Shown: one piece after another, positions 39,496 to 49,022 of the stretch
Position numbering within the stretch: the stretch's first letter is position 1
Layout: the number at the start of each line of letters is the position of its first letter
Virus record (IMG/VR): IMGVR_UViG_3300042468_001294
Span: 1 to 52,079 of that record
Strand: one strand, 5' to 3'
Origin: a virus
Length of the DNA: 52,079 bases
Program-made: the position numbers and the translations under genes
Notes under the pieces: model-generated
Told to the model about the DNA's origin: nothing
Seen by the model: only the letters and a program-made list of their open reading frames with translations
Database searches by the model: none

Positions 39496-40683
39496 TTAGG
39501 CCGCGATCTTCAGGGTCACGAAAGCCTCAGCCTTCGCCACCTTGCCACCAGTCCGACGCTTGATCAGGAAGCCGGTCTGATCGAACTCGGCATAGCGCTC
39601 GACGAGTCGTTGCACGGAGATCCCGGCCCGGTCACGGATGTAGTATCCGGCACGGAAGTCACCCAACACGATGGGGAACTTGTTCGCAGCGATGTCGGCC
39701 ATCCCTTCCGGGTTGATCAGCGGGCGACCCAGGAGCGTGGCAGGTGACCCGGCTTGCACCGGGGGTTGCCACAGGTACTGGCCGTCCTTGTCCTTCAGCT
39801 TGCGAACTTCACCTTCGACGGTGCTGTTCATGGCCCAGGTCGAGTTGCGGCGGTAGGTCTTCTTGAGCGAATGCAGCATTTCGATGAGGGGATCCACACC
39901 GTTGAACGTTGCGTCACTCAGGGCGGCGGCGACACCCGACTTCTTGAAGTTCGCCACCACGGCTGCCGCAGTCATCAGGCCCTGCGGTGCATTGGTACCA
40001 TCACCGGCGATGAAGGCATTGTCTTCGGCTTCAGCGATAGCGCTGCTGAAGGCCATGGACAGTTCACCCCAAACGTCGGCGGCGGCGTCATCCAGCGTGT
40101 TGTTGTGGATCAACGCCAAAGCGCGAAGGTCGTTGATCTGCAACGTTTCGCCACCAGCGCTCAGGTCCTGGGCGGCGACAGCCACATTGGTCACGCCCCA
40201 GGCCACAGTGGGCTTCTTGAGCGAGGGCATGAACACCTTGTCGCGACTCGTGGTGCCGGTGTTGGCCACCGGGCGCACCGCCGACTCGTTGAATGCATCC
40301 ATCAGGATGACATTCTGGAAGTCGACCGGCACCAAGAAGCCGCCTTCAGCATCGCTGGCGCTCGACAGGGTACGCACTTCGTCGGGGTTCATCATCGAAC
40401 GACCCGTTTCACCGACACCGTAGCGCAGGTACTTGACGAAAGCAGCGTGACGCAGTTCGGTGTCCTTGTCCTTCGCACCGGGGGTGCTGACTGCGGGGCG
40501 CTGGGAAGCCTTGACCAATTCCTCGTACTGCCCGCGCAGTTCGGTGATGGACGCGTTGGCCTTGTCGATGGCGACTTGGATCAGGGGGTCGGATTGACCC
40601 TCGATCTTGCGATCCACGTAAGACCGCATTTCGGCGGTGGCCTTGTTGATTTCGTCGAGAACGACTTGGATTTCTTTGGACAT
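39496..40683 (-). CDS. Major capsid protein, HK97 fold
   Basis: A 395-residue protein. N-terminal 65 residues form a helical delta domain (IQVVLDEINKATAEMRSYVD). The shell core follows: SSASDAEGGFLVPVDFQNVI, then RDKVFMPSLKKPTVAWG and AEAEDNAFIAGDGTNAPQGL. The prohead protease probably removes the delta domain. The best-conserved gene of the head module. Confidence 0.93.
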   Translation of the reverse strand: MSKEIQVVLDEINKATAEMRSYVDRKIEGQSDPLIQVAIDKANASITELRGQYEELVKASQRPAVSTPGAKDKDTELRHAAFVKYLRYGVGETGRSMMNPDEVRTLSSASDAEGGFLVPVDFQNVILMDAFNESAVRPVANTGTTSRDKVFMPSLKKPTVAWGVTNVAVAAQDLSAGGETLQINDLRALALIHNNTLDDAAADVWGELSMAFSSAIAEAEDNAFIAGDGTNAPQGLMTAAAVVANFKKSGVAAALSDATFNGVDPLIEMLHSLKKTYRRNSTWAMNSTVEGEVRKLKDKDGQYLWQPPVQAGSPATLLGRPLINPEGMADIAANKFPIVLGDFRAGYYIRDRAGISVQRLVERYAEFDQTGFLIKRRTGGKVAKAEAFVTLKIAA

Positions 40684-40700
40684 GGAAAATGCTCCTTGAT

Positions 40701-41741
40701 TCAGGTGAAAGAGGCACGGAACTTGTTCAGTTCCTGGATGATTTTGGAGTATTCAGGCTCATCCTGGGGCAGAAGGCCGCGAATGCGGGCGACTTCTGCC
40801 GGATCGAGTTGACCCCGGCGTAGTTCGTTGCACAAAACCTCGATCTTGGAAGCTCGGTCAGCGATGATCGCCTTCCTGACTTCTTCGGGGAGGTCTGCCA
40901 GTTTCGCCGGGTCGACTTCAACGGTTTGACCGTCCAGAAGTGACCTGACTTCTTCCACGGTGAACGAAGTGTTCGCCGCGAAATTTTCCGGTGTAGAAGC
41001 GCTGTCCATGAGGTGCTTGCGCAACGCCATTTGGACGGGGGTTCCACGGATATCTCGTTGCTGCATCTGCAGCATTTCGTCGGTATAGGACGAGTACATT
41101 CCCGAGAATTGCGTCAAAGCATCGTTGATCTTCGTGCGCACTTCATCGGAATTGAGACTGCTGTACCAAATGTCGTCGAGCGTCCGGTACAAGCTGCTCA
41201 GGATCAACGAACCGCGCTGGCCCAACTCGTACTTGGCGTACGTGGCTTGGTATTCCTGATCACGCTTCTCGATCTTCATATTTCTCACTCCTGTGATGAC
41301 GGCGGAGTCATTGGCTTCGAAGATGACCGGCGATACTTCCATCAACATCACCTCAGTAATCACCCGCACACCATCGACCCACTTGTCTTTGACTGTTCTG
41401 AAACCAAAACTGAACGTGTCGATTGCACCAGCTTTGACGAGTTCAAAGACCTCGCGGGCTTTCGGTACACCCATCACCAACTGGATTCGAGCGAAAAGAC
41501 CCTTGTCATCCTCTCGGATCTCGATCGGCTTGCCGATCACTTCATCTTCGTGGTTCCAAAGTACCTTTACTCGATTCCCTCGCTCCTGGAGCGTCTTGGT
41601 AAAAGCCCCACGTTGGAACGAACTCTTGTAGGAATCAATGACCCCCCACACAGTCACGTAACCTTCGATGATACCTTCGGCACCGGTGCTTTCGGCCCTG
41701 AGTTCACCATGGTGACAACTGCGGTAGTCTTTTTGGGACAT
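40701..41741 (-). CDS. Prohead protease, HK97 family, with C-terminal extension
   Basis: A 346-residue protein. ATG 41741 is downstream of the promoter at 41768; an in-frame GTG at 41777 lies within the promoter. Protease domain (about 15-155): GIIEGYVTVWGVIDSYKSSF, VLWNHEDEVIGKPIEI with the catalytic His, and AGAIDTFSFGFR with the Ser. The C-terminal 180 residues are helical and may act as a scaffold, as in phages without a separate scaffold gene. Confidence 0.88.
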   Translation of the reverse strand: MSQKDYRSCHHGELRAESTGAEGIIEGYVTVWGVIDSYKSSFQRGAFTKTLQERGNRVKVLWNHEDEVIGKPIEIREDDKGLFARIQLVMGVPKAREVFELVKAGAIDTFSFGFRTVKDKWVDGVRVITEVMLMEVSPVIFEANDSAVITGVRNMKIEKRDQEYQATYAKYELGQRGSLILSSLYRTLDDIWYSSLNSDEVRTKINDALTQFSGMYSSYTDEMLQMQQRDIRGTPVQMALRKHLMDSASTPENFAANTSFTVEEVRSLLDGQTVEVDPAKLADLPEEVRKAIIADRASKIEVLCNELRRGQLDPAEVARIRGLLPQDEPEYSKIIQELNKFRASFT

Positions 41742-41767
41742 TTTGCTTTGACTGTAAGATCGAGTTG

Positions 41768-41797
41768 ATTCTACCACAATCAGTTATCATCCGTCAA
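41768..41797 (-). promoter_or_regulatory. Promoter for capsid unit inside portal 3' end
   Basis: Minus strand TTGACG (41797-41792), 18 nt, TAGAAT (41773-41768). It begins at the portal stop and lies 27 bases before the protease ATG. Confidence 0.6.
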
Positions 41798-43263
41798 TAA
41801 TCTGCAACACCACGGAAAATCCCGGTGTCGATGATCGCTTTTCGGATTCTGTTTGCGTCAAATGCAGCTGCACGACCATAGGTCACCTGTTCTTGGATGA
41901 CTTTACAAATCGCACCCACTGCCCGACTTTCCGGGTTGGCTTCTTGAAACTGCTTAATCACGACCTCGAAATCATCCCTCTCAGCCAAAGCCTCAGCGAG
42001 TCCCCCAAATACAGCTTTCCGAACGTCATCCATGTTTTGATCAGTGGATGGATTCTTGCTTTCGCTGTCTTGAATCGACTTGAGTTGAGCCGCACCAGCC
42101 TCAGCGGGCATGATCACACGATTCACCTTATCCCAGCCTTCATATTGCTTGAGGCCAAGAGCGAGTTTCTCGTTCGTCATCGACACGGGGACACCGATCT
42201 CGTAGTAGATCTTGGCTACCTTTGCCTTGTCTTCTTCGTTGTGGCGGAGTGCCGCTACTTCGCTGGTGTCGTAGTTCAACGACATCCCGTCCGGCAAATT
42301 GAACCGGTGATTAAATGCGTCTTTCAGCATATCAAGCAGCGGGAGCACCGTAGTCTCCCAAAAGATTTTCATGCTGATCGAGTAGTTATTGTACGTGCTG
42401 GAATCCTGGATACCGATCAACTGCGGTGGGACACCAAACACACTGAGGATCTCCTCCCGGTTGTGCTTGCGTGAATTCAAAAAGTCGAGTTCGATCGCGT
42501 TTAGCGAAAGGCGCGTGTAAGTGGCATCGTCCCCGATCACCAACGGCTTGCGGGCGTTCTTTTTGCCACTGAATTTGTCGATCAAACGATCAACAATGCT
42601 TTGGGCCTGCTGACCGTCGATGGACCGCTTGAACGTGAACACGCCGTCGACGACACCCCGGTTTTGCATCGTAGAGGTGTTCCACTCCAGTTGAGCATTG
42701 TCCAGGTCAACTGACTTTGCAGCCGCCTGCAGTGGGCTGATCCCGAGGTAAGGATTGCTCGGGTCGAACAGTTTGATGTGCATCACGTTGTCCCGGTTAT
42801 AATCGGGATCAATTCGTTCCGCACCGCCATCTGCGATGATCTTGTAACCGTCAATGTATTTCGACGGATTTGCACTCGGGATCGGTGAAATACGGTCCGG
42901 GCTGATAGGCCAAAGTTCACTGATATCGCCGTTGACGTTGATCTCTTTGAGATAGGCGTTGCCCGAGAGTTGCAACCACATGACAACAAGTTCAACCAGT
43001 TGTTGTCCACTGAAATGTTCGTTCGGTCGCTTCATCAACTTCGTTATCGGGTGTTCCCAAACTGGGGTCATCTTCGCGTCCATCACGACCCACGGCACAC
43101 TACCCGCGTTCTGAGCGATCAATTTCACCGCACGATAGACCCATGGATTGACCTTGTAGCCATCCGCCACGGCGTTATCGACACGCCAATTAGTCCAATT
43201 CGGGATTTTGTTCTGAACAAAGAATGCATCACTGGATGCCATCGAACGGCGGTTGAATTCCAC
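41794..43263 (-). CDS. Portal protein, HK97 family
   Basis: A 489-residue protein starting at GTG 43263 after AGAAAGAAAAATC. NPWVYRAVKLIAQNAGSVPW, YLGISPLQAAAKSVDLDNAQ, GVFTFKRSIDGQQAQSIVDR and EEILSVFGVPPQLIGIQDSS are typical of phage portals. It forms the dodecameric ring for DNA entry. The last 60 residues carry an Ala-rich helical tail. Confidence 0.93.
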   Translation of the reverse strand: MEFNRRSMASSDAFFVQNKIPNWTNWRVDNAVADGYKVNPWVYRAVKLIAQNAGSVPWVVMDAKMTPVWEHPITKLMKRPNEHFSGQQLVELVVMWLQLSGNAYLKEINVNGDISELWPISPDRISPIPSANPSKYIDGYKIIADGGAERIDPDYNRDNVMHIKLFDPSNPYLGISPLQAAAKSVDLDNAQLEWNTSTMQNRGVVDGVFTFKRSIDGQQAQSIVDRLIDKFSGKKNARKPLVIGDDATYTRLSLNAIELDFLNSRKHNREEILSVFGVPPQLIGIQDSSTYNNYSISMKIFWETTVLPLLDMLKDAFNHRFNLPDGMSLNYDTSEVAALRHNEEDKAKVAKIYYEIGVPVSMTNEKLALGLKQYEGWDKVNRVIMPAEAGAAQLKSIQDSESKNPSTDQNMDDVRKAVFGGLAEALAERDDFEVVIKQFQEANPESRAVGAICKVIQEQVTYGRAAAFDANRIRKAIIDTGIFRGVADY

Positions 43264-43284
43264 GATTTTTCTTTCTATAAATTG

Positions 43285-43312
43285 ATGTTATCGAAATACC
43301 GGACCTTGTAAA
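43285..43312 (-). promoter_or_regulatory. Candidate promoter upstream of portal
   Basis: Minus strand TTTACA (43312-43307), 16 nt, TAACAT (43290-43285), 22 bases before the portal GTG. It lies just after a hairpin-type terminator at 43363. Confidence 0.45.
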
Positions 43313-43362
43313 TTGTTGAAATATATTTAGTGATGACAGGTCGCGCAGCAGTCAGGGTCCAA

Positions 43363-43388
43363 GAAAATCGATAAAAAGATTTTATCGA
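43363..43388 (-). terminator. Hairpin terminator between fibre genes and portal
   Basis: On the minus strand TCGATAAAA pairs with TTTTATCGA (43388-43380 and 43376-43368) around a 3-nt loop, followed by TTTTC (43367-43363). It probably separates the terminase-lysis-fibre unit from the portal-head unit. Confidence 0.55.
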
Positions 43389-43395
43389 AAAACTT

Positions 43396-43923
43396 TTATG
43401 GCTGAACACCTGCACCTCGCCACGGATTAGGCTCAGATCCGGTACCAATTACTTCAGCAGAGTTGATCAATTGAACATCCACTGGAATAGGTGGGTTAGT
43501 TTCTAAATTAGTGCGCACTGCTACGGCTACCTGTGCGGCGGTTGGTACACTACCACTAGCCGTAACAACAGTCGAAGCTGCCGATTGGATCAAGAGAGTT
43601 TGGACTCCAGCGCTGTACGCGATGGGATCCCCTCCTGGTCCCCCGATGAGGTTGCCACCTGCGACTCGGGCAATGTAGCTACCTTGCGCGAAGCGAAGTT
43701 GCCACAACCCCAATAATTCGATGGTGAGGCCGACTTGGACCCCCGGCCCAAGTTCAGAGAGTCCCGATCCTGCTGCGATTCTATCATATAAAACCCCCTC
43801 CTCACTAGCTTGCGCTTGTTTGATTGCGGTGTACAATTGCCCACAATCAATGTCCGATGACCCAGAATCGATTTCGATGCGTGATGCACCGAAATCGAAA
43901 GTAAATGGTGCGATGTAAAACAC
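43396..43923 (-). CDS. Accessory virion protein, unknown
   Basis: A 175-residue protein. FYIAPFTFDFGASRIEIDSG then GQLYTAIKQAQASEEGVLYD resemble a type accompanying fibre genes in phages of proteobacteria. The C-terminal part is Pro/Val-rich. Last gene of its transcription unit. Confidence 0.6.
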   Translation of the reverse strand: MFYIAPFTFDFGASRIEIDSGSSDIDCGQLYTAIKQAQASEEGVLYDRIAAGSGLSELGPGVQVGLTIELLGLWQLRFAQGSYIARVAGGNLIGGPGGDPIAYSAGVQTLLIQSAASTVVTASGSVPTAAQVAVAVRTNLETNPPIPVDVQLINSAEVIGTGSEPNPWRGAGVQP

Positions 43924-43924
43924 T

Positions 43925-45361
43925 TTAGACGTCGCTGTTGCGGCTGGTGTTCACTGAACCCCCCGCCGATGTGACAGATAAAATGGTACTGAACGGCACA
44001 ATGGGAGACACGCCAGAACCGTTACGTACATCCACACGGGCACTGAAATTGGTCGAATAGATGAATGTCACCGACTCAGTAGCGGATGCCGCTACCTTAT
44101 CTATGAAGGGCACAAACACATCATCAGCCGTCACAATGTTTGAAGCCAGAGCCGGGGACAGGCCCGAAAAGGTCTTGGTACCTGCGTTGAATGCTGAATA
44201 GGTGTAGCGAAGACCCTTGACACGAATGACACCTGAACTCGGTGTATCAGTCTTAATGGACTCCACCACCGTGAGCGAGGTTGCCCCAGCACTAGCAGCT
44301 ACCGGCGTGTATTCATCCTTTAGTACACCACCCGAGCCGTCTTCACGCGCCACCAACACTCGGTCACCCGAAACAAGGTTACCAATTGTGACAATGGCGG
44401 TCGTGGGTGGTACCTGGGTCGTGCCGTCGTGGGCGATCAGTTGGTAGCGGGTGGATTCTGCTGCAAGTACACCAGTCAATGCCCAGCCACGGGCCACGAA
44501 AAACGTACCACCAGCGAAGGTGCCGAACGGGGCAGATGGAATTTCCGTGTACGCCGCATTAAGCACGCGGTAGCGCCAGCCTGGGACACCATCAAGGGTA
44601 GCAGTGCTGGTTTCGCGGGCCAGGTACTGTAGGTATTGGTATGCCTCTTGCAGCGTGCAACCACCGGTCAGCGCGATGGTGCCCTTGTACGCCTTGCTGC
44701 CGTTACCGTTACCCAAATCGAGCGTGGTATCTGCGAAGGTCACAGTAACCTTCGTGGACAGCGCCGCCGCCTGTACCTCGGTAAGCACGATATTGCTGTC
44801 CAATGCGGTTGAAAGAGCAGCATTGCTTTCGCCACCGGCTGCAAGGTTCACATCGAAGTGTGAATAGGTCTGCCCCCACTTGCGACTGAATGCCGTGACG
44901 TTACCTGAGTCGATCAGCGCGTTGGCTGTCTTTACCTTGACCAAGATCTGGATATGGCCATCCGCCCAAAACTTCGTAAGCTTGCTGCCGTTCTGAACCA
45001 CATATACGGGCGAAGCAGCGACAATACCGCCGATGGTCTTGAGTCCCGAATATTGAACAGCAGCACTGGATTGCTTGACTGAGCCGAAGTTAATGTATTG
45101 AGCCGCATCGTCGTCGAGGTTGAAAACCACCGATCCGGAAGTTAGAAGGTTCAGCCTGGATGCAACGGCTGCGTCCCGTGGGCCGTCCAATTTGGATGGA
45201 TTGGGTGCGAGAATGTCGAGCAGATCATTATTCGCAGCACTGGCATCATCTGCAAGGTCTTGCAACCAAGCATGTAATTCCAATACCGAATAGATAGTGG
45301 TACCACTGGCGTGACGGATGTCACCATTAACGGCGACCGAGAAATCTGCGGCGATTGGCAT
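43925..45361 (-). CDS. Virion structural protein (fibre or baseplate type)
   Basis: A 478-residue protein, beta-rich (IAADFSVAVNGDIRHASGTT). The region CTLQEAYQYLQYLARETSTA resembles a segment of the next upstream gene (TIAQLYDYLRYDLGL), so the two share a module of unknown role. Located in the fibre block. Confidence 0.65.
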   Translation of the reverse strand: MPIAADFSVAVNGDIRHASGTTIYSVLELHAWLQDLADDASAANNDLLDILAPNPSKLDGPRDAAVASRLNLLTSGSVVFNLDDDAAQYINFGSVKQSSAAVQYSGLKTIGGIVAASPVYVVQNGSKLTKFWADGHIQILVKVKTANALIDSGNVTAFSRKWGQTYSHFDVNLAAGGESNAALSTALDSNIVLTEVQAAALSTKVTVTFADTTLDLGNGNGSKAYKGTIALTGGCTLQEAYQYLQYLARETSTATLDGVPGWRYRVLNAAYTEIPSAPFGTFAGGTFFVARGWALTGVLAAESTRYQLIAHDGTTQVPPTTAIVTIGNLVSGDRVLVAREDGSGGVLKDEYTPVAASAGATSLTVVESIKTDTPSSGVIRVKGLRYTYSAFNAGTKTFSGLSPALASNIVTADDVFVPFIDKVAASATESVTFIYSTNFSARVDVRNGSGVSPIVPFSTILSVTSAGGSVNTSRNSDV

Positions 45362-45367
45362 GGTGAT

Positions 45368-47851
45368 TTACTCGTCAAGTTGCTGGTTTGCGGTCAGACT
45401 TACACCAGCAGCTACTAATGTGGCTGTCGTGCGCCACTCTTGGTAAGCCGGGGAGCCCGTGGCCTTACGTACCACAACCTCCACGGGGATGTTAATCGTG
45501 TGGTTGTAAGCATAGGTGAACGTGGTTCCGGCGACAGTCTGATTCGCTAGGACCGCTTGGTTATCAGTACGGCGCAGCAAAATGCGGGAACCTGCGATCA
45601 TACCAGCAACTGTCAGCGTGGCCGAGGTCACGGTGCCAGTTGAATCAGTTCTCGCACCAACGAAAACACCGCCGTTGGCCAGGGTTATCGTGCCCGTGGT
45701 TGTCAGGGTCCCACCGCTGGTGACGGTGCAACCGTCGATCACGAGGTTGTAGGCACCAATGTTGAGCGCAGCCAACGTGCCGCTGAGGTAATCCGCCTCG
45801 GCAAGATTTGCCGTCAAGCCGAGGTCATAGCGCAGGTAGTCGTAAAGCTGCGCAATGGTGCGATTGGTCGTCACCGTGATTGTGTCGGTGGCGTGGTTGA
45901 CGCTGATTCCGGTATAGGCCGCGACTGTGGCTTCGTTGCTCACGCTGATGACGGGATCGACGGTCTGGAACACGGCATTGTTGTAGAGGTAGCCGTAGTG
46001 TCGCGCCGCAACAATAAAGGGCGGAATGATGACGCCATCGAGGTAGTAGTTGCCGGTGGTGTTTGCGCTGGTGCCCGTGACGGTCAGCGTCAGGTCGCCC
46101 GTGGATGTCGGCGTCACCGTCAGCGCGAAGTCGTGCCACGCGTCTGCGGTGGCGGGTGCAGTGAAGGTTGCGGGCGTGCTGCCCTGGCCCGACAGCGTGA
46201 TCGAGGGCGGCGTGGCTGTGCCGTAAGTGGTGTCGAAGCGAAGGCTGCCACGCACCAAATAGGTTTGGCCCGCCGATGCGCCAGCCAACAAATAGGTGCG
46301 GCCATGGGCGCGGCCTGCCGCCTGCGGCTGAAACCGGATCGACGAAGTGCTTCGCTTGTTCACCACGTTGTCGCGGGCGATGAACCCACGAGCATTCTGG
46401 ATTTCCTGCACCGTCACATCGGAGTTTTTGTTGACGAAAGCAAACTCTGCCAACGGATTTGCAGGCGCGGTGACGAACACGGAGGTGGCCAGCGCCATGC
46501 TACCCACGGTGCAATCGGTCAGTGTGCATCGCACCAACGCCAGGCCGCCCACGCTGTTCGTTACTGCGCCAGCATTGTTCGCGCCAAGATTCGCGCCATT
46601 GACGGTAATGTCGCCGGTGCCCACGAGGGTAAATCGGTTGTAGCGGTCGAAGTCGCCACCGTCGACCACCAGCGCGGTGCCGGGCTGAACCACTACCGGC
46701 GTCGTCACGTTGCGCGTCACAAAATCAGTGAGCACAATTCCCGAGCCACCATCGGAAAAGTTGCTCATGTAAGCGATTGGGACGTTCAACACGCAACAGT
46801 TCCGAAACCCGGCCCCCGCACTGTTTGACGCGCCGCGCAATCCCAATTGACTTCCAAGCCCCGCCCCGCGAGTGGCGACCACGCACTCCAAAAAATCAAA
46901 CTCCACCGCGCTGTTTGCAACCCCAATGCCGAGGCCATTGCCACTGATGGCGGTTTGCACCGAGCCGTCGCGCCGGATGTTGCTTACCGCAAGGCGTGAA
47001 ATAACACCATCGCGGAACACGGCTGTGGAGTTTGCGAAGTAGGGCGCGGTCAATACCGTGAATGCTGACTGGTTACCGAACGTGCCATCAACACCTAATC
47101 CGTGGCAACTGACGTTTTTGATGTCAACGCTGTTCGCAGGCATCCCTGTGCGTGGCGTGATCGTGAAACCGGACCAGTTGGTTGCGTTGAAGTGTTCGAT
47201 GTAGACGTTCGACCAGACGTTCACCACAACCGCACCTGCGGCGCGACTGTTCGTCCATGCTGTTGCTACCGTGACGTCGTTGCCGCTGATTGCGCTGATT
47301 TGGCGGTGTTCTACCAGGGTGCTGCTGATGCCGTTGATCTCGGCGCTCAGGATCATCCAATCACCAACCGCCCAGCCGGTCGCGTCAGTCACCGTGAACG
47401 TGGTCGTGCTTCCACCAGTGACAGCTGTCGTGGTCTTTGTGTGACGCCGCTTGTCCACGCCACGCATGCCAATCAAATTCATGCGGGTCGTGGTGCCCAG
47501 GCCGACGATGTATTTGTTGTTAGCCATCGTCCCCGAGTAGTTGACGCGCACTCCTGCCGTAACCGAGGCTGGGATCGTGTCGCCTTCAACCCCCCAATCC
47601 CATTCGCCCGTGGCCGCGTTCGCGACCGTGCCTTTGATGGTGAGTAGGCTGCTCGTCGTGCGGCTGGCGCGCAAGCGACCGTTGATGGTCAGGCCCGGCG
47701 TCGCGTCATTGCCAACGATGCGGGTGCCGTCAACGGTGACCGTGTGCGTGGCCGCGATGGTTACGGTGTCATTCTCCCCGGGCACAACACCGCCCACCCA
47801 GGTCGCGGTGGCTGACCAAAGGCCGGTTTGTGCGGAAGTTATTGCGGCCAT
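45368..47851 (-). CDS. Large fibre-type protein with beta-helix start
   Basis: An 827-residue protein. Residues 1-60 (SATATWVGGVVPGENDTVTI) resemble the G8-type start of secreted beta-helix proteins, followed by a likely right-handed beta helix (VDIKNVSCHGLGVDG). A carbohydrate-binding-like jelly roll sits near residues 505-600, and the C-terminus shares the YDYLRYDLGL module. Probably a receptor-binding or decoration fibre. Base composition is richer in GC than the tail tip gene at 27892. Confidence 0.65.
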   Translation of the reverse strand: MAAITSAQTGLWSATATWVGGVVPGENDTVTIAATHTVTVDGTRIVGNDATPGLTINGRLRASRTTSSLLTIKGTVANAATGEWDWGVEGDTIPASVTAGVRVNYSGTMANNKYIVGLGTTTRMNLIGMRGVDKRRHTKTTTAVTGGSTTTFTVTDATGWAVGDWMILSAEINGISSTLVEHRQISAISGNDVTVATAWTNSRAAGAVVVNVWSNVYIEHFNATNWSGFTITPRTGMPANSVDIKNVSCHGLGVDGTFGNQSAFTVLTAPYFANSTAVFRDGVISRLAVSNIRRDGSVQTAISGNGLGIGVANSAVEFDFLECVVATRGAGLGSQLGLRGASNSAGAGFRNCCVLNVPIAYMSNFSDGGSGIVLTDFVTRNVTTPVVVQPGTALVVDGGDFDRYNRFTLVGTGDITVNGANLGANNAGAVTNSVGGLALVRCTLTDCTVGSMALATSVFVTAPANPLAEFAFVNKNSDVTVQEIQNARGFIARDNVVNKRSTSSIRFQPQAAGRAHGRTYLLAGASAGQTYLVRGSLRFDTTYGTATPPSITLSGQGSTPATFTAPATADAWHDFALTVTPTSTGDLTLTVTGTSANTTGNYYLDGVIIPPFIVAARHYGYLYNNAVFQTVDPVISVSNEATVAAYTGISVNHATDTITVTTNRTIAQLYDYLRYDLGLTANLAEADYLSGTLAALNIGAYNLVIDGCTVTSGGTLTTTGTITLANGGVFVGARTDSTGTVTSATLTVAGMIAGSRILLRRTDNQAVLANQTVAGTTFTYAYNHTINIPVEVVVRKATGSPAYQEWRTTATLVAAGVSLTANQQLDE

Positions 47852-48039
47852 TAGACTTCAATGATGCTCAAAGGAATTTCGGTTTTATCGATCGTTCGAA
47901 ATATTGTATCATCATCAACGGACTTGAACAATATACTGGTATCCGCGACCCGAAAAACGTGACTGGAATCAACAGTCTTGAGAATGACATCCGTGTCTGA
48001 CTGTCTGTAGATTGTTTGTTTCTCTACTTTGATCGACAT
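47851..48039 (-). CDS. Small accessory virion protein
   Basis: A 62-residue protein with repeated short strands of the type TDVILKTVDSSHVFRVADTS and SILFKSVDDDTIFRTID, giving a pseudo-repeat of about 12 residues. The TAA overlaps the next ATG. Function unknown. Confidence 0.55.
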   Translation of the reverse strand: MSIKVEKQTIYRQSDTDVILKTVDSSHVFRVADTSILFKSVDDDTIFRTIDKTEIPLSIIEV

Positions 48040-48046
48040 TTTCAGT

Positions 48047-48403
48047 TCACCGAGTAACTTCGCGGTCCAGAACCAAAGTACCCTTAACCAGTCGAGTTAC
48101 GACACCCGAACCGGACACAATTTCGATGTCGAATACGGCCTTCTTGAATTGGAACGCGGTCGTGGTAGCTGCCGGGATTGTGAGAGTAACCAATCCTGAA
48201 GCGCCAATGATAACAATGGCACCACTTTCAGTGGTTGCTGAATAAATGGTCGTTGTCGAATCGACCTTCTCGCGAATTTGCATCCGCGCAGTGTGTCCGG
48301 TCAGATTGATAGGCAGTTGCGTCTGTGGATCTTTGTAAGTAATCTCATAGACGAAAGTCGCCCCCTGAGGGACGATCAATTCTACTTCTTTAACGGCTGG
48401 CAT
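48047..48403 (-). CDS. BppU-like N-terminal baseplate or fibre protein
   Basis: A 118-residue protein. ELIVPQGATFVYEITYKDPQ, PINLTGHTARMQIREKV and TTAFQFKKAVFDIEI resemble the phage baseplate upper protein N-terminal fold that anchors receptor-binding proteins. Confidence 0.65.
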   Translation of the reverse strand: MPAVKEVELIVPQGATFVYEITYKDPQTQLPINLTGHTARMQIREKVDSTTTIYSATTESGAIVIIGASGLVTLTIPAATTTAFQFKKAVFDIEIVSGSGVVTRLVKGTLVLDREVTR

Positions 48404-48551
48404 TTTGTTTGTTCCTGTGGGTGTACTTGTAATTGCACACGGCGTAACGCTGCGCAGGGTCTTTGTAGTCCTTGACCATCACGGAATCACCCATGCACCG
48501 TTCAAGATACTTTTTCTTGGTTTCTTCTTTCTTGGGGGCGGGGATCGGCAT
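48390..48551 (-). CDS. Small conserved phage protein
   Basis: A 53-residue protein, ATG 48551 to TAA 48390, overlapping the start of the next gene. KKYLERCMGDSVMVKDYKDP and QRYAVCNYKY resemble a short conserved phage protein with two Cys near morphogenesis genes. Function unknown. Confidence 0.65.
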   Translation of the reverse strand: MPIPAPKKEETKKKYLERCMGDSVMVKDYKDPAQRYAVCNYKYTHRNKQNASR

Positions 48552-48557
48552 ATATGA

Positions 48558-49022
48558 TTATTTTAATGCTTCGTAAGCCTGTTGGCAAGTAGCACCCGCC
48601 AGTGCCCGTTCGTCCGCTATTTTAGCAAGCTCTCGACCAGCCGCTTCCAACCGTCCAAGCATGTCGGTAAGCACAGCGGAGGGGGCGGAGGCTGCTGGGC
48701 TTGCGGGGGCAACGGGGGGATCTGGGCAATGTTGGGTGGTGTAGGCTTCGGTACGCTGCCGCAACCCGTCACCAGCCACAACAGTGACAGCAAAAGAATC
48801 CACGATACGTTTCGACCGAGCGTGACTTTCATTCGCTACCTCATTCAATTTTCGTACCCATTTGGATTCGGCCTGTCTCGCCTGTTCTTCGGCTGCTAAC
48901 TTGGTCGCACTGATTTCAGTCTTTAACTTCAAGTTCGCGATCCCAGCCTCGCTCAACCGCCAAGTTTGTATACCGAGGCACACCAACAAAGCGAGGATCA
49001 ATATCAGTAGTAGTCTGATCAT
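48558..49022 (-). CDS. Rz: Inner-membrane spanin, Rz
   Basis: A 154-residue protein. Start at 49022 in an ATGA overlap with the lysozyme gene. An N-terminal anchor (LLLILILALLVCLGI) is followed by a long periplasmic coiled coil (AEEQARQAESKWVRKLNEVA). With Rz1 it disrupts the outer membrane at the end of lysis. Confidence 0.85.
   Translation of the reverse strand: MIRLLLILILALLVCLGIQTWRLSEAGIANLKLKTEISATKLAAEEQARQAESKWVRKLNEVANESHARSKRIVDSFAVTVVAGDGLRQRTEAYTTQHCPDPPVAPASPAASAPSAVLTDMLGRLEAAGRELAKIADERALAGATCQQAYEALK
48617..48832 (-). CDS. Rz1: Outer-membrane spanin lipoprotein, Rz1, embedded in Rz
   Basis: A 71-residue protein entirely inside Rz in another frame. A signal peptide ends in the lipobox LVTGC (Cys24), followed by a Pro-rich mature part (PPLPPQAQQPPPPP). 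The nested Rz/Rz1 layout is diagnostic of phages of Gram-negative hosts. Confidence 0.85.
   Translation of the reverse strand: MKVTLGRNVSWILLLSLLWLVTGCGSVPKPTPPNIAQIPPLPPQAQQPPPPPLCLPTCLDGWKRLVESLLK

Noticed and set aside
39754-40812. 352-residue plus-strand frame opposite the capsid gene
   Set aside because: Its composition is that of the complement of the capsid gene; the capsid protein motifs are unmistakable on the other strand.
45893-46828. 311-residue plus-strand frame opposite the fibre gene
   Set aside because: Antisense shadow with abnormal Arg/His/Cys content.
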